Below the pieces are notes generated by a model, which made no database searches, had not been told where the DNA came from, and saw only the letters and a list, made by a program, of their open reading frames with translations. A stretch of 64,000 nt of DNA from Rhabdaerophilum sp. SD176 (lineage in GTDB: Bacteria > Pseudomonadota > Alphaproteobacteria > Rhizobiales > Beijerinckiaceae). Positions within the stretch are counted from its first letter, which is position 1, and each line of letters starts with the position of its first letter. The stretch covers positions 248,001 through 312,000 of the forward strand of contig NZ_JARJNS010000004.1 of assembly GCF_030143245.1 (NCBI RefSeq). The letters run 5' to 3'. The translations under genes and the position numbers were made by a program. Shown piece after piece: positions 8,913-17,815 of this stretch.

Positions 8913-9998
8913 GTGACGCTGATGGACACCCATCCCAACGCCCTCGGCACCGGCATGGCCGGCGGCCTGCGGGCTTCCGGCGCGCGGGCGTTCCGGATCT
9001 GGCTGTTGACACTGATCGTGCTGGTCCTGGTCATGGTCACGGTCGGCGGGGCGACCCGGCTCACCGGCTCCGGGCTGTCCATTACCGAATGGAAGCCGGT
9101 GATCGGCGCCATCCCGCCGCTCAATGCAGCGGACTGGGCGCGCGAATTCGCGCTCTATCAGGCCAGCCCCCAATACAAGCTGCTCAATGCCGGCATGTCG
9201 CTCGGCGAGTTCAAGTTCATTTACTGGTGGGAATGGGGCCATCGCCAGCTCGGCCGTTTCATCGGCCTTGTCATGCTCGGCGGGTTCCTTGCCTTCCTGC
9301 TGACGGGGGTGATCCGCGGCTGGCTGGCGCTCGCCACCTTCGGCCTCGGCCTGCTGCTGGGCCTGCAGGGCGCCATCGGCTGGATCATGGTGCGCTCGGG
9401 CCTCGAGCCGGGGATGATTGCGGTGGCACCCGTCAAGCTCACCCTGCATCTGACCTTCGCCAGCCTGTTCTTCATCGGGCTGGTGGCCATGGCGGCGCGT
9501 TACGGGGCTTTCGGTTCCGGCCGCGCCGAAGGGGCGGGGATGCGCCTCGCCGCCTGGGGTCTGGTTCTCGGCGTGCTGGCGCAAATCGCGCTGGGCGGGC
9601 TGGTTGCCGGCTCGCGCGCCGGCTTCACCTATAATACCTGGCCGCTGATGGATGGCGCGCTGGTTCCGCCGCTCGACAAGCTCTTCGTGACCCAGCCCTG
9701 GGGCGAGAACTTCGTCGACAATCCGACGCTGGTCCAGTTCAACCACCGGATCGGGGCGTATCTGTTGTTCGCGCTTGCGTTCTGGCATGCTTTCGCGCTG
9801 CGGGGCACGGCTCTGGCCCGGCGCGCCTCGCATCTGTTCGGGCTGGTCACGGCGCAGGCCGTGCTCGGCATCGTGACCTTGCTGCTCGTCGTGCCGATCT
9901 GGGCTGGCCTTGCCCATCAGGCTTTGGCTTTCCTCGTCCTCGCCTATGCCGTCATGCATGCCATGAAAATGGCGCCGGTCGTGAAACCGGCGCCGTGA
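8913..9998 (+). CDS. ctaA: Heme A synthase
   Basis: 361-residue COX15/CtaA protein that oxidises heme O to heme A for aa3-type cytochrome oxidase. It has eight hydrophobic helices. VGGATRLTGSGLSITEWKP is the N-terminal family signature, repeated in part as the internal duplication. The heme-ligand histidines are visible in WEWGHRQLGR, TLHLTF, FNHRIGAYLL and LAHQAL. The GTG at 8913 is the likely start, with ATG 8922 as the alternative. An aa3 oxidase in this organism follows from the family's role; the oxidase genes are outside the window. Confidence 0.95.
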   Translation: MTLMDTHPNALGTGMAGGLRASGARAFRIWLLTLIVLVLVMVTVGGATRLTGSGLSITEWKPVIGAIPPLNAADWAREFALYQASPQYKLLNAGMSLGEFKFIYWWEWGHRQLGRFIGLVMLGGFLAFLLTGVIRGWLALATFGLGLLLGLQGAIGWIMVRSGLEPGMIAVAPVKLTLHLTFASLFFIGLVAMAARYGAFGSGRAEGAGMRLAAWGLVLGVLAQIALGGLVAGSRAGFTYNTWPLMDGALVPPLDKLFVTQPWGENFVDNPTLVQFNHRIGAYLLFALAFWHAFALRGTALARRASHLFGLVTAQAVLGIVTLLLVVPIWAGLAHQALAFLVLAYAVMHAMKMAPVVKPAP

Positions 9999-10027
9999 CT
10001 GTCGTGACGGGCCGCACGGGGCGGCCC
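9971..10027. terminator. Two stacked hairpins between convergent ctaA and metY
   Basis: A perfect 9-bp stem GGCGCCGGT/ACCGGCGCC (9971-9994, 6-base loop) sits in the last codons of ctaA. It is followed by a 7-bp stem GGGCCGC/GCGGCCC (10009-10027). Neither has a clear T-run, so they may act as a bidirectional barrier or 3' end stabiliser rather than a classical terminator. Confidence 0.4.
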
Positions 10028-10044
10028 CGCATGATCCTGGCCGC

Positions 10045-11334
10045 TCAGGCCCCGGCGTTCAGCGCCTGATCGAGATCGGCGATCAGATCCGCCACATCCT
10101 CGATCCCGACAGAAAGGCGCACCACATCCGGGCCGGCGCCGGCAATGACCTTCTGTTCGTCGGTCAGCTGGCGATGCGTCGTCGAAGCCGGGTGGATCAC
10201 GAGGCTGCGCGTATCGCCGACATTCGCCAGATGCGAGAAGAGCTTGAGGTTCGAGACCAACGCGATGCCGGCCGCGTTGCCACCCTTCAGCCCGAAGGTG
10301 AAGACGGCGCCCGCACCCTTGGGCGTATAGCGCTGGGCGAGGGCATGGTACTTGTCGCTCTCGAGGCCCGGATAGGATACCCACGAAACGGCGGGATGCG
10401 TGGACAGGAATTTCGCCACGGCGAGGGCATTGTCCGAATGCTTCTGCATGCGCAGGGGTAGGGTCTCGATGCCGGTCAGGATCTGGAAGGCGTTGAACGG
10501 CGAGAGGGCCGGGCCGAGATCGCGCAGGCCGAGCACGCGGCAGGCAATGGCGAAGGCGAAATTGCCGAAGGTCTCGGCCAGCACCATGCCGGCATATTCC
10601 GGCCGCGGCGCGGTCAGCGACGGATATTTCTGCCCGGCCTTGAGCCAGTCGAACGTGCCGCCATCGACGATGATGCCACCGATGGAATTGCCGTGACCGC
10701 CGAGGAACTTGGTCAGCGAATGCACCACGATGTCGGCGCCATGCTCGAACGGGCGCACGAGGTAGGGCGAGGCGAGCGTATTGTCGACGATCAGCGGGAT
10801 GCCGGCCTTGCGGGCCACGGCAGCGATGGCGGCGATGTCGAAGATCACCCCGCCCGGATTGGCGATGGATTCGATGAAGATCGCCTTGGTCTTCGGCGTG
10901 ATCGCCTTCTCGAAGCTTTCGGCCTCGTCATTCTCGGCCCAGACGACATTCCAGCCGAACTTCTTGTAGGCATGGTTGAACTGGTTGATCGAGCCGCCAT
11001 AGAGCTTCTTGGCCGCAACGAATTCGTCGCCCGGCTCCAGCAGCGTGTGGAAGACAAGATGTTCGGCCGCATGGCCGGAAGCTACAGCGAGCGCGGCCGT
11101 GCCGCCCTCAAGCGCGGCGACGCGCTCCTCCAGCACGGCATTGGTCGGGTTGCCGATGCGGGTGTAGATGTTGCCGAAAGCCTGCAGCCCGAACAAGGAG
11201 GCGGCATGGTCGACATCGTCGAACACGAAGGAGGTGGTCTGGTAGATCGGCGTGGCGCGCGCGCCGGTCGCAGGATCCGGCTGGGCGCCGGCATGGACGG
11301 CAAGGGTTGAGAAGCCAGGGGCGTGATCGGTCAT
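10045..11334 (-). CDS. metY: O-acetylhomoserine sulfhydrylase (aminocarboxypropyltransferase)
   Basis: 429-residue Cys/Met metabolism PLP enzyme. It has IYQTTSFVFDDVDHAASLF, YTRIGNPT, ALEGGTAAL and the PLP-lysine motif SLTKFLGGHGNSIGG. Length and the insert after YPSLTAPRPEY fit O-acetylhomoserine sulfhydrylase, which makes homocysteine from O-acetylhomoserine and sulfide, rather than the shorter cystathionine synthases. The ATG at 11334 is chosen because GGAGGAGAC lies 4-10 bases before it; the frame remains open to 11388 upstream. A strong inverted repeat lies about 45-80 bases upstream. Confidence 0.93.
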   Translation of the reverse strand: MTDHAPGFSTLAVHAGAQPDPATGARATPIYQTTSFVFDDVDHAASLFGLQAFGNIYTRIGNPTNAVLEERVAALEGGTAALAVASGHAAEHLVFHTLLEPGDEFVAAKKLYGGSINQFNHAYKKFGWNVVWAENDEAESFEKAITPKTKAIFIESIANPGGVIFDIAAIAAVARKAGIPLIVDNTLASPYLVRPFEHGADIVVHSLTKFLGGHGNSIGGIIVDGGTFDWLKAGQKYPSLTAPRPEYAGMVLAETFGNFAFAIACRVLGLRDLGPALSPFNAFQILTGIETLPLRMQKHSDNALAVAKFLSTHPAVSWVSYPGLESDKYHALAQRYTPKGAGAVFTFGLKGGNAAGIALVSNLKLFSHLANVGDTRSLVIHPASTTHRQLTDEQKVIAGAGPDVVRLSVGIEDVADLIADLDQALNAGA

Positions 11335-11377
11335 CGGGGTCTCCTCCAGAAGCAGGTTTGTTCTATAAAGCGGAAAT

Positions 11378-11414
11378 TCGTTCGTCAATCGGGATTGTTC
11401 GTTTTGACGAACGA
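11378..11414. promoter_or_regulatory. Inverted-repeat operator upstream of metY
   Basis: A perfect 11-bp inverted repeat, TCGTTCGTCAA (11378-11388) and TTGACGAACGA (11404-11414), is separated by 15 bases. A second nested palindrome, GTTCGT-TTTG-ACGAAC (11397-11412), shares the right arm. The array of GTTCGT half-sites lies in the metY promoter region and looks like a binding site for a transcription factor sensing methionine or sulfur status. It could also form an RNA hairpin in a metY leader. No regulator gene is next to it. Confidence 0.55.
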
Positions 11415-11442
11415 TCCATCCCGGCTGTCCCCGAGGTGTCCC

Positions 11443-11970
11443 TCATGTCTTCCGGTCCAGCGTCAGCTTCTGGAACCCCTTGGTCGAGAGGGCTGGTCGC
11501 TTGGCGGAGAGAATCCGTGAATTCACGCCCTGCCACGAGATTTCGCCGGAGAGACGGCCGAATTCGATCTTCGGGCAGCGGTTCATGATCACTTCGATCC
11601 CCGCCGCCTCGGCAAGGGCGGCCGCCTCGTCATTCCGGACCGTCAGCTGCATCCAGATCACCTGCGGCTTCGGCTCGAGGGCCAGTGCTTCCTTGACGAT
11701 CGGCAGCGCGGCTTCCGAGTTCCGGAAGATGTCGACCATGTCGACCGGCCCTTCGATCGCCGCGAGGTTGGGCAGGAAGGGGCGGCCGAGCATCTCGGTC
11801 CCGACGCGGCCGGGATTGACCGGGATCACGTCATAGCCGCGCTCGACAAGGTATTTGAACACGAGGAAGCTCGGCTTGGCCGGGTTCTCGCTGGCACCCA
11901 CCATGGCAATCCGGCGGACGCGCTTCAGGATGCTGCGGATGGCCGCGTCGGAGTAGGAATCGTGGTTCAT
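11443..11970 (-). CDS. CoA-binding domain protein (YccU-like)
   Basis: About 175 residues from ATG 11970. The single CoA_binding_2 Rossmann domain shows RIAMVGASENPAKPSFLVF at its N-terminus, then GYDVIPVNPG, VDMVDIFRN and PQVIWMQ, with NRCPKIEF near the end as in YccU-type proteins. These are stand-alone relatives of the succinyl-CoA synthetase nucleotide fold; the physiological role is not established. It lies directly upstream of metY, in the same direction, across a region holding the palindromic operator. The start was chosen over an upstream in-frame codon because the extension is not conserved-looking. Confidence 0.85.
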   Translation of the reverse strand: MNHDSYSDAAIRSILKRVRRIAMVGASENPAKPSFLVFKYLVERGYDVIPVNPGRVGTEMLGRPFLPNLAAIEGPVDMVDIFRNSEAALPIVKEALALEPKPQVIWMQLTVRNDEAAALAEAAGIEVIMNRCPKIEFGRLSGEISWQGVNSRILSAKRPALSTKGFQKLTLDRKT

Positions 11971-12034
11971 TCCTTTCCTCTGACGCAGAAGGCGGATTTT
12001 CGCTAGGGGGAATCGGGCGGCGCCATGCCGGGTT

Positions 12035-12835
12035 TCAGCGTTTCGGGGCCACAAAGGCGCCGATGCCCTCCTGTGCCTCGCGCATGAGCATGTTCTCGAC
12101 CATCACGCCGCTCGCATAGGTGTAGGCGGTCTCAAGGTCGAGCTCGTTCTGCCGGTAGAAGGCCTCCTTGCCGATCTTCAGCACGGCGGCAGGCTTGCCG
12201 GCAATCTGCCGCGCCAGCGCTTCGGCCTCTGCCAGTGCCGCCCCGGTTGGCATGACGCGGTTGACGAGACCGAACCGGGCGGCTGTCGCGGCATCGACGA
12301 GCTCCCCCGTCAGCAGCATTTCCATCGCATGTTTCGGGCTGACATTCCGCGACAGCGCGACCATCGGCGTCGAGCAGAACAGCCCGATATTCACGCCGGG
12401 CGTCGCGAAACGCGCATCGGCGCCGGCCACGGCGAGATCACAGGTCGCGACAAGCTGGCAGCCGGCTGCGGTTGCCACGCCCTCCACAACCGCGATCACC
12501 GGCTGCGGCATGGCGCGGATCTGGAGCATCATGGCGGAGCATGCCGCCATCAGCTCGGTGAAGAAGCCGCGCCCGTGATCTGCCGTCGCGCGGGCCGCCT
12601 GGATTTCGCGGAGGTCATGGCCGGCGGAGAAGGCAGGCCCTTCATGGGCCAGCAGCACCACGCGGACGCTGCTGTCCTTGCCCGCTTTCTCCAGCGCGCC
12701 ATGCAGAGCCGCGATCATCGCGGTTGAAAGCGGGTTGCGCCGTTGCGGGTTGGCCAGCGTGAGGATGCGGATCGCGCCGCGATCCTCGATGTGGATCAGC
12801 GGGGCAGGGCCCTCGACAAGTGCGGCTGTGGTCAT
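12035..12835 (-). CDS. Enoyl-CoA hydratase/isomerase family protein
   Basis: 266-residue crotonase-fold protein. The oxyanion-hole segments SAGHDLREI and GVATAAGCQLVATCDLAVAG are present. The position that carries the first catalytic Glu in classical enoyl-CoA hydratase (usually PE before a Val/Ile) reads FATPGVNIGLF, so that Glu is replaced by Gly. The protein resembles the ECHDC3-like branch, and its reaction is uncertain. ATG 12835 is the probable start. A PaaI-type thioesterase is encoded divergently 106 bases away, suggesting a shared acyl-CoA theme. Confidence 0.88.
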   Translation of the reverse strand: MTTAALVEGPAPLIHIEDRGAIRILTLANPQRRNPLSTAMIAALHGALEKAGKDSSVRVVLLAHEGPAFSAGHDLREIQAARATADHGRGFFTELMAACSAMMLQIRAMPQPVIAVVEGVATAAGCQLVATCDLAVAGADARFATPGVNIGLFCSTPMVALSRNVSPKHAMEMLLTGELVDAATAARFGLVNRVMPTGAALAEAEALARQIAGKPAAVLKIGKEAFYRQNELDLETAYTYASGVMVENMLMREAQEGIGAFVAPKR

Positions 12836-12941
12836 CACGTTTGTCCTCGCGTCGAAACGAGCCCGGTGCCCGACTTCCCGTCGCGGCGCCGCAGGCCCGG
12901 AGAGGCGAGCGCCTCGCCCCCGAAACCGAAAGTGCCTGCCG

Positions 12942-13394
12942 ATGTCTGCCGCACCCGACAAGAAACCTGCCCTTGACCGCGCCGAAATGGAAGCCTTCCT
13001 CGACGAGGTCTTTCCGGAGATCCACCATGGCGGACGAAGCGTGGCCATCGAGGCGGTCGGTTACGGCACCTGCCGGCTGCGCCTGATCTATCATCCCCGG
13101 CATGTCCGGCCGGGCGGTACGCTCTCCGGCCCCGCCATGATGATGCTCGCCGACCTCGCGCTCTATGTCGCCGTTCTCTCGGTTTCGGGGCGGGTGGCGC
13201 TGGCGGTCACGACAAACCTGTCGATCAATTTCCTCCGCAAGCCCGACAAGGCCGATCTGATCGCCGAATGCCGGCTGCTGAAAGCCGGCAAGCGGCTCTG
13301 CGTCGGCGAGGTGACGCTGTTTTCCGAGGCCGGCGACGAGCCCGTCGCCCACGTGACCGGCACCTATTCCATCCCACCGGGCGCTATTGGATAG
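12942..13394 (+). CDS. PaaI-family acyl-CoA thioesterase
   Basis: 150-residue hotdog-fold protein. RPGGTLSGPAMMMLADLALY is the conserved helix with the active-site Asp, followed by TTNLSINFLRKP and the final beta strands to VTGTYSIPP. It probably hydrolyses small or aromatic acyl-CoAs. The ATG at 12942 (MSAAPDKK) is preferred over earlier in-frame codons that run through the divergent gene's 5' end. The next gene downstream is rplM, behind its own promoter. Confidence 0.85.
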   Translation: MSAAPDKKPALDRAEMEAFLDEVFPEIHHGGRSVAIEAVGYGTCRLRLIYHPRHVRPGGTLSGPAMMMLADLALYVAVLSVSGRVALAVTTNLSINFLRKPDKADLIAECRLLKAGKRLCVGEVTLFSEAGDEPVAHVTGTYSIPPGAIG

Positions 13395-13468
13395 GGTAAA
13401 ATAATACCACGATTGTTAAAGCGATGATTTTCAATGTTTTTTGACTGGCGTACTAAGCAAGAAAGACG

Positions 13469-13497
13469 TTGACCGCTTCGCCGCGAACGCCTATACG
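13469..13497 (+). promoter_or_regulatory. Sigma-70-type promoter of the rplM-rpsI operon
   Basis: TTGACC (13469-13474), a 17-base spacer, then TATACG (13492-13497), 67 bases before the rplM start. Both boxes are close to consensus with ideal spacing, as expected for a strongly expressed ribosomal-protein operon. The predicted transcript leader is about 55-60 nucleotides. Confidence 0.7.
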
Positions 13498-13563
13498 CTT
13501 GCTCCCGATGGCGGCGCTTCGGCGTCGCTTCTTGTTTTCGGATGCAACCCTTCGAGGATGACC

Positions 13564-14049
13564 ATGAAGGCCCTGACCTCTGCCACGCGTTCGTTCGTGG
13601 CGAAGCCGGCCGAAGTCGAAAAGAAGTGGATTGTGATCGATGGCACCGGCCTCGTCGTGGGCCGCCTCGCTTCGATCATCGCCATGCGGCTTCGCGGCAA
13701 GCACAAAGCCAGCTTCACACCCCATGTCGACATGGGCGACAACGTGATCGTGATCAACGCCGAGAAGGTGGTGTTCACGGGCCGCAAGCTGGCCCAGAAG
13801 AACTATTACCACCACACCGGCTATCCCGGCGGGATCAAGGAACGGTCGGCGAAGTTCATCATCGAGGGCCGCTTCCCGGAGCGCATCGTCGAGAAGGCCG
13901 TGGAGCGCATGCTCCCGCGCGGCCCGCTGGGTCGCCAGCAGCTCGGCAATCTCCGCGTCTACAAGGGTGCCGCCCATCCGCATGATGCCCAGCAGCCGCA
14001 GGTGCTGGATGTGGCATCGCTCAACTCCAAGAATACGAGGCTCGGGTAA
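13564..14049 (+). CDS. rplM: Ribosomal protein L13 (uL13)
   Basis: 161-residue L13 of the 50S subunit. Signatures are [55 protein letters not shown] and [12 protein letters not shown]. The alphaproteobacterial form has a roughly 20-residue N-terminal lead compared with E. coli (142 residues). The ATG at 13564 follows GAGGATGACC. The rpsI start lies 2 bases after its stop, the usual L13-S9 operon. Confidence 0.97.
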   Translation: MKALTSATRSFVAKPAEVEKKWIVIDGTGLVVGRLASIIAMRLRGKHKASFTPHVDMGDNVIVINAEKVVFTGRKLAQKNYYHHTGYPGGIKERSAKFIIEGRFPERIVEKAVERMLPRGPLGRQQLGNLRVYKGAAHPHDAQQPQVLDVASLNSKNTRLG

Positions 14050-14051
14050 TC

Positions 14052-14528
14052 ATGGCTGAGGTTCTGTCTTCTCTCGCCGATCTCGGCGCCAAGGCGTCGG
14101 TCCAGGCTGAAGCGCCGGTCCATGTCCAGAAGCTCGACAAGCAGGGTCGTGCCTATGCTACCGGCAAGCGCAAGGACGCGGTTGCCCGCGTCTGGATCAA
14201 GCCGGGCTCCGGCAAGATCACGGTCAACAACCGTGCTCTCGAGGTCTATTTCGCCCGCCCGGTGCTGCGCATGCTGCTGAACCAGCCGCTCGTGGCCGCT
14301 GGCCGTGTCGACCAGTACGACATCATGGTGTCGTGCAATGGCGGCGGCCTTTCCGGCCAGGCCGGCGCGGTGCGCCATGGCATTTCGCGCGCGCTCACTT
14401 TCTACGAGCCGGAACTGCGTGGCGTGCTCAAGAAGGGCGGCTTCCTGACCCGCGACAGCCGCGTGGTCGAGCGCAAGAAGTACGGCAAGGCGAAGGCCCG
14501 CCGGTCCTTCCAGTTCTCGAAGCGCTGA
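14052..14528 (+). CDS. rpsI: Ribosomal protein S9 (uS9)
   Basis: 158-residue S9 of the 30S subunit. After an N-terminal extension of about 30 residues comes [49 protein letters not shown], and the highly basic tail ending RRSFQFSKR that reaches the tRNA sites. It is the second gene of the rplM-rpsI operon and is followed by a strong terminator. Confidence 0.97.
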   Translation: MAEVLSSLADLGAKASVQAEAPVHVQKLDKQGRAYATGKRKDAVARVWIKPGSGKITVNNRALEVYFARPVLRMLLNQPLVAAGRVDQYDIMVSCNGGGLSGQAGAVRHGISRALTFYEPELRGVLKKGGFLTRDSRVVERKKYGKAKARRSFQFSKR

Positions 14529-14555
14529 TCGCGCCTCGTCGAACCGAGATTTACG

Positions 14556-14587
14556 AAAGGCCCGGGAAACCGGGCCTTTTTCTTTTG
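14556..14587 (+). terminator. Rho-independent terminator of rplM-rpsI
   Basis: A 10-bp stem AAAGGCCCGG/CCGGGCCTTT with a GAAA tetraloop is followed by TTCTTTT. It begins 28 bases after the rpsI stop. The stem, loop and T-run are all textbook. Confidence 0.9.
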
Positions 14588-14735
14588 GCCCTCCCGGAAT
14601 CCGTCGGCCGGCGTGGGAAATCGATGTCGGCGGTAATGTTAACGGAAAGGAAATGCGCCACGCCGGCCTGTCCCAGATTGACGCAATTGCCGAAGCGAGT
14701 CCTAGTGGGAGCCTGTTTCGCGTTAGAGGTCCATC

Positions 14736-15392
14736 ATGTTCCGCGCAGTTCTGGCTTCCGGTTTTCTGGCCTTCCTCGGCTTTGTCGCCCCTGCCCAGGC
14801 GCAGTCGCAGCATTACCAGCCGGGCTTCCCGCTGGTTTATTACCACCCCGTGCCGGATGTTTCCTCTGGCGGCATCTACGGCTATGGCCATCGCGGCTAC
14901 GGCATGCGCCATGCGCGCTGGGATGACGGCTGTCGCTGCGTGCCGGCTCATGCCCGGCATGCGTGGCGGGCCTATGGGCATCACCCGCAGGGCTATCACC
15001 GTCGACGGGCTTTCCGCCCCGACATCTACGTCGAGACCGAATTGGTGCGCCGGCCGCGGCGCCCGATGGTCCAGTCCTACGCAGAGGTCGACCGGCCCTA
15101 TGGCTATGCCTACCGGCCACGTCCGAAGCCGCGCAACACCTATTCCTCGGCCTATCGTGAGGATGCCGGCTCCTGGCGGACCCGCCGTGACGGGATTGTC
15201 ATCGTGCACCCGCGTGCCCCGGCAGCCCGCCCGGTCCTGCGTTCGGATGATGCCCTTGTCACGCCTGGCCGTTCCGGTGCCGTGGTGGTCACGGGCCCGC
15301 GCCATCGCCATGCTCCGCAGGCCAACGGCCCCGTCAATGTCGTCCGCCCGAAGCCGGAGGGACAGCGCATCCGGCAGGTTCGAACGGATTGA
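14736..15392 (+). CDS. Secreted Tyr/His/Arg-rich protein, unknown function
   Basis: 218 residues. It begins with a clear signal peptide (MFRAVLASGFLAFLGFVAPAQAQ, cleavage after AQA). The mature part is low in hydrophobics and rich in Tyr, His, Arg, Pro and Gly: YGYGHRGYGMRHARWDDGC, then GYHRRRAF and RPYGYAYRPRPKPRN. No known domain is recognised. Composition suggests an unstructured periplasmic or cell-surface protein, perhaps binding metal or anionic polymers, but this is inference. It stands alone between the rpsI terminator and a convergent methyltransferase gene. Confidence 0.65.
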   Translation: MFRAVLASGFLAFLGFVAPAQAQSQHYQPGFPLVYYHPVPDVSSGGIYGYGHRGYGMRHARWDDGCRCVPAHARHAWRAYGHHPQGYHRRRAFRPDIYVETELVRRPRRPMVQSYAEVDRPYGYAYRPRPKPRNTYSSAYREDAGSWRTRRDGIVIVHPRAPAARPVLRSDDALVTPGRSGAVVVTGPRHRHAPQANGPVNVVRPKPEGQRIRQVRTD

Positions 15393-15418
15393 TCTGGCAG
15401 CAACACGCCGCCTGCTGA

Positions 15419-16180
15419 TCAGTCCACGATCGCAAGGCGCGGTGCGGGGCTCAGCACCATCGTGAAATGGCCGACACAATCGGCACCCATCGGAAAGACC
15501 TGCGCGGCGAAGGCCGCGAGCAGGTCTTTTTCGTAAAGGGCCACGCTCTCCACCCGGCAGAGCACATATTTCGCCGCGGCGACAATATCCTCGCGGTCGA
15601 GAATGGCCAGGACCCGCCACTCGGGGTGCGCGCGCAGCCAGCGATGCACGCTCTCGGTGAGTTCCGGGTAGCCCGGATGCAGCATATCATCGAGGCAAAT
15701 CAGCCCGTGCTCGTGCATCAGCGGAGCAGCGAGGTCGAGATCCTGCGTGACATTGGCATCGTCATGCTCGCCGTCGATATGGAAGAAGCGGATCAGGCCA
15801 CCGCCGGCCGGGGCGAGAAGGTCAGCTCCCGTCATGCCGCGTGTATTGCCCTTGATCGCGGTATACTCCGCCGGTCCGAGGCCGAAGCGGCGGCAATTCG
15901 CATGGAGATGGTCAAGCACCTTCTCGCTTGGCCAGGTGAAGACATCGACGCCGATCGCGTGCTCGCCAGGGTGCAGCCCCAGCGCCATGGCGATGAAGAA
16001 CCGCCCCTCGAACGTCCCGATCTCTGCCACATGGCCACGGATGCCCATTTCGGCCTGCCGGCTGATCAGATGGCCGGTGATCGACGCCGCGAAACCCGAC
16101 GACATGCCCCGGACCTCTGCATAGCCATGGGCGAGATAGGCATCGAGGCGGGCATTGCCGGTCGGGAGGATCATGCACAT
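15419..16180 (-). CDS. Class I SAM-dependent methyltransferase (Methyltransf_24 type)
   Basis: 253 residues. The SAM-binding motif VAEIGTFEGRFFIAMALGL (about 50-68) is followed by AIGVDVF, RFFHIDGEHDDANVTQDL and LICLDDMLHPGYPE. The FHIDGxH pattern is typical of Methyltransf_24 proteins that accompany glycan or secondary-metabolite genes. The substrate is not evident. It is convergent with the secreted protein gene and divergent from a small membrane protein. Confidence 0.75.
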   Translation of the reverse strand: MCMILPTGNARLDAYLAHGYAEVRGMSSGFAASITGHLISRQAEMGIRGHVAEIGTFEGRFFIAMALGLHPGEHAIGVDVFTWPSEKVLDHLHANCRRFGLGPAEYTAIKGNTRGMTGADLLAPAGGGLIRFFHIDGEHDDANVTQDLDLAAPLMHEHGLICLDDMLHPGYPELTESVHRWLRAHPEWRVLAILDREDIVAAAKYVLCRVESVALYEKDLLAAFAAQVFPMGADCVGHFTMVLSPAPRLAIVD

Positions 16181-16311
16181 TTCCTTCTTTGTTCACGAAT
16201 AGCTAATCGAATGGCCCCGACAAGCCCAGACCCATTCTCCTCCATCCGGCGCATCCCCACGCGCCCGGCGAGATTTCGTCCTAGCGGGGACGGCCGCCGG
16301 CAGCTAAGGGA

Positions 16312-16632
16312 ATGCCCGAACCCAACGCGAACCGGAATCCCATGCGCGCTTTTGCTCTCGGCCTGATTGCCCTCCTGGTTTTTCTCCCGGCGATCCTTAT
16401 CCTGTTCGCGCCGGGCAAGGCCCTCGGCATCCGCATCCGCTGGAGCCTTGCAGCCTTCTTCACGCCGATCCTCGCCTTCGGGCTGATCCAGTTCATGCCC
16501 GCACTGGCCAACAATGCGCCGCAGGCCATGCAATTCGGGCGCCTGATCGGCCTGATCCTGGCCGGCAGCGGGCTGATCCTGCCCTGGCTGTTCTTCGCGG
16601 CCTTCCTCAACCGCAGCCGCCGCACCTCGTGA
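16312..16632 (+). CDS. Small integral membrane protein, unknown
   Basis: 106 residues with three predicted hydrophobic helices: FALGLIALLVFLPAILILF, SLAAFFTPILAFGLIQFMP, and LIGLILAGSGLILPWLFFAAF. It ends with a basic tail. No family is recognised. The ATG at 16312 may be too far upstream; an ATG at 16342 (MRAFALG) gives a cleaner N-terminus. Confidence 0.6.
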   Translation: MPEPNANRNPMRAFALGLIALLVFLPAILILFAPGKALGIRIRWSLAAFFTPILAFGLIQFMPALANNAPQAMQFGRLIGLILAGSGLILPWLFFAAFLNRSRRTS

Positions 16633-16858
16633 CGCGGAAGGCGGCCTGCGCAAATCCGCTTGCAATTCCGGCGTGAAGCCGGCATGCATCGCGAGATTGG
16701 CGCCCGGGATCGGCGCCCTCGCTATCCGGGAGAGCGTGATGCCCCTCAGGGCCGGTCACATCGTGATTCGACGACGAGGATAATCCGGTAGCCGGATTCA
16801 TCCCTCTGACATCTTGCGGGCTTAACCGCTGCCTGCCGCCCATTCCTGGAGTCAACCC

Positions 16859-17815
16859 ATGTCTGCACAGATCTCCCCTCTCAAGGGTGCGAAACCTGCC
16901 GTGTTCATCGATGGCGAAGCCGGAACCACCGGCCTCCAGATCCGCGATCTGCTGGCCAACGAGCCCGGTTTCGAGATCCGGTCCATTGCGCCGGAAGCCC
17001 GCAAGGATGTCAGCGCCAAGAAGGCGCTGATGGCCGGCGTCGATGTTGTCATCCTCTGCCTGCCTGACGAGGCCGCGAAGGAAGCCGTGACCCTCGGCGA
17101 GACATTGGGCAGCGAATGCCCGCGTTTCATCGATGCCTCGACTGCCCATCGCGTTGCGCCGGGCTGGGTCTATGGCTTTCCCGAACTCGCGCACGGCCAT
17201 GCCGCGCGGATTGCCGCGGCCGAGCGTGTCGCCAATCCGGGCTGCTACCCGACGGGCGGCATCGCGTTGCTGCGGCCGCTTGTCGATGCCGGCATCATGG
17301 CGAAAGACCATCCGGTGACGATCAACGCCGTGTCCGGCTATTCCGGCGGTGGCAAGGGCATGATCGAGGCCTATGAGACCGGCCACGCGCCGGCTTTCGA
17401 ACTCTATGGGCTCGGGCTGTCCCACAAGCATCTGCCGGAACTCACGGCCTATTCCAAGCTTTCGCGCATGCCGGTCTTCGTGCCCTCCGTTGGCAATTTC
17501 CGGCAGGGAATGCTGGTTTCCGTGCCGCTCCATCTCTCCACCCTGCGCGCCGGAACGAGCGTCGAGGACCTCCGGTCGACGCTCGCCGCGCATTATGCGG
17601 GCAGCACATTCGTCCGCGTCGCGAGCGATGAGGAGACCCTCGCGCTCAAGGGCAAGCTCGAGCCGGAGGCGCTCAACAGCACCAACAGGCTGGAACTCTT
17701 TGTGTTCGGCAATGCCGCGCGGGGCCAGGCGGTGCTGGTTGCCCGGCTCGACAATCTCGGCAAGGGGGCCTCGGGCGCGGCCGTGCAGAACCTGAAGCTG
17801 ATGGTCGGGATGTAA
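16859..17815 (+). CDS. argC: N-acetyl-gamma-glutamyl-phosphate reductase (type 2)
   Basis: 318-residue ArgC of the shorter type 2 class. The nucleotide-binding N-terminus reads [14 protein letters not shown], the catalytic Cys lies in [11 protein letters not shown], and [15 protein letters not shown] and the C-terminal [29 protein letters not shown] are conserved. It reduces N-acetylglutamyl phosphate with NADPH in arginine synthesis. Its place near rpsI is a frequent alphaproteobacterial arrangement. A 226-base gap precedes it, with no confident promoter. Confidence 0.96.
   Translation: MSAQISPLKGAKPAVFIDGEAGTTGLQIRDLLANEPGFEIRSIAPEARKDVSAKKALMAGVDVVILCLPDEAAKEAVTLGETLGSECPRFIDASTAHRVAPGWVYGFPELAHGHAARIAAAERVANPGCYPTGGIALLRPLVDAGIMAKDHPVTINAVSGYSGGGKGMIEAYETGHAPAFELYGLGLSHKHLPELTAYSKLSRMPVFVPSVGNFRQGMLVSVPLHLSTLRAGTSVEDLRSTLAAHYAGSTFVRVASDEETLALKGKLEPEALNSTNRLELFVFGNAARGQAVLVARLDNLGKGASGAAVQNLKLMVGM

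Noticed and set aside
11335-11442. SAM-II riboswitch before metY
   Set aside because: The conserved SAM-II pseudoknot sequence is not seen; the region is dominated by a DNA-style palindrome instead.
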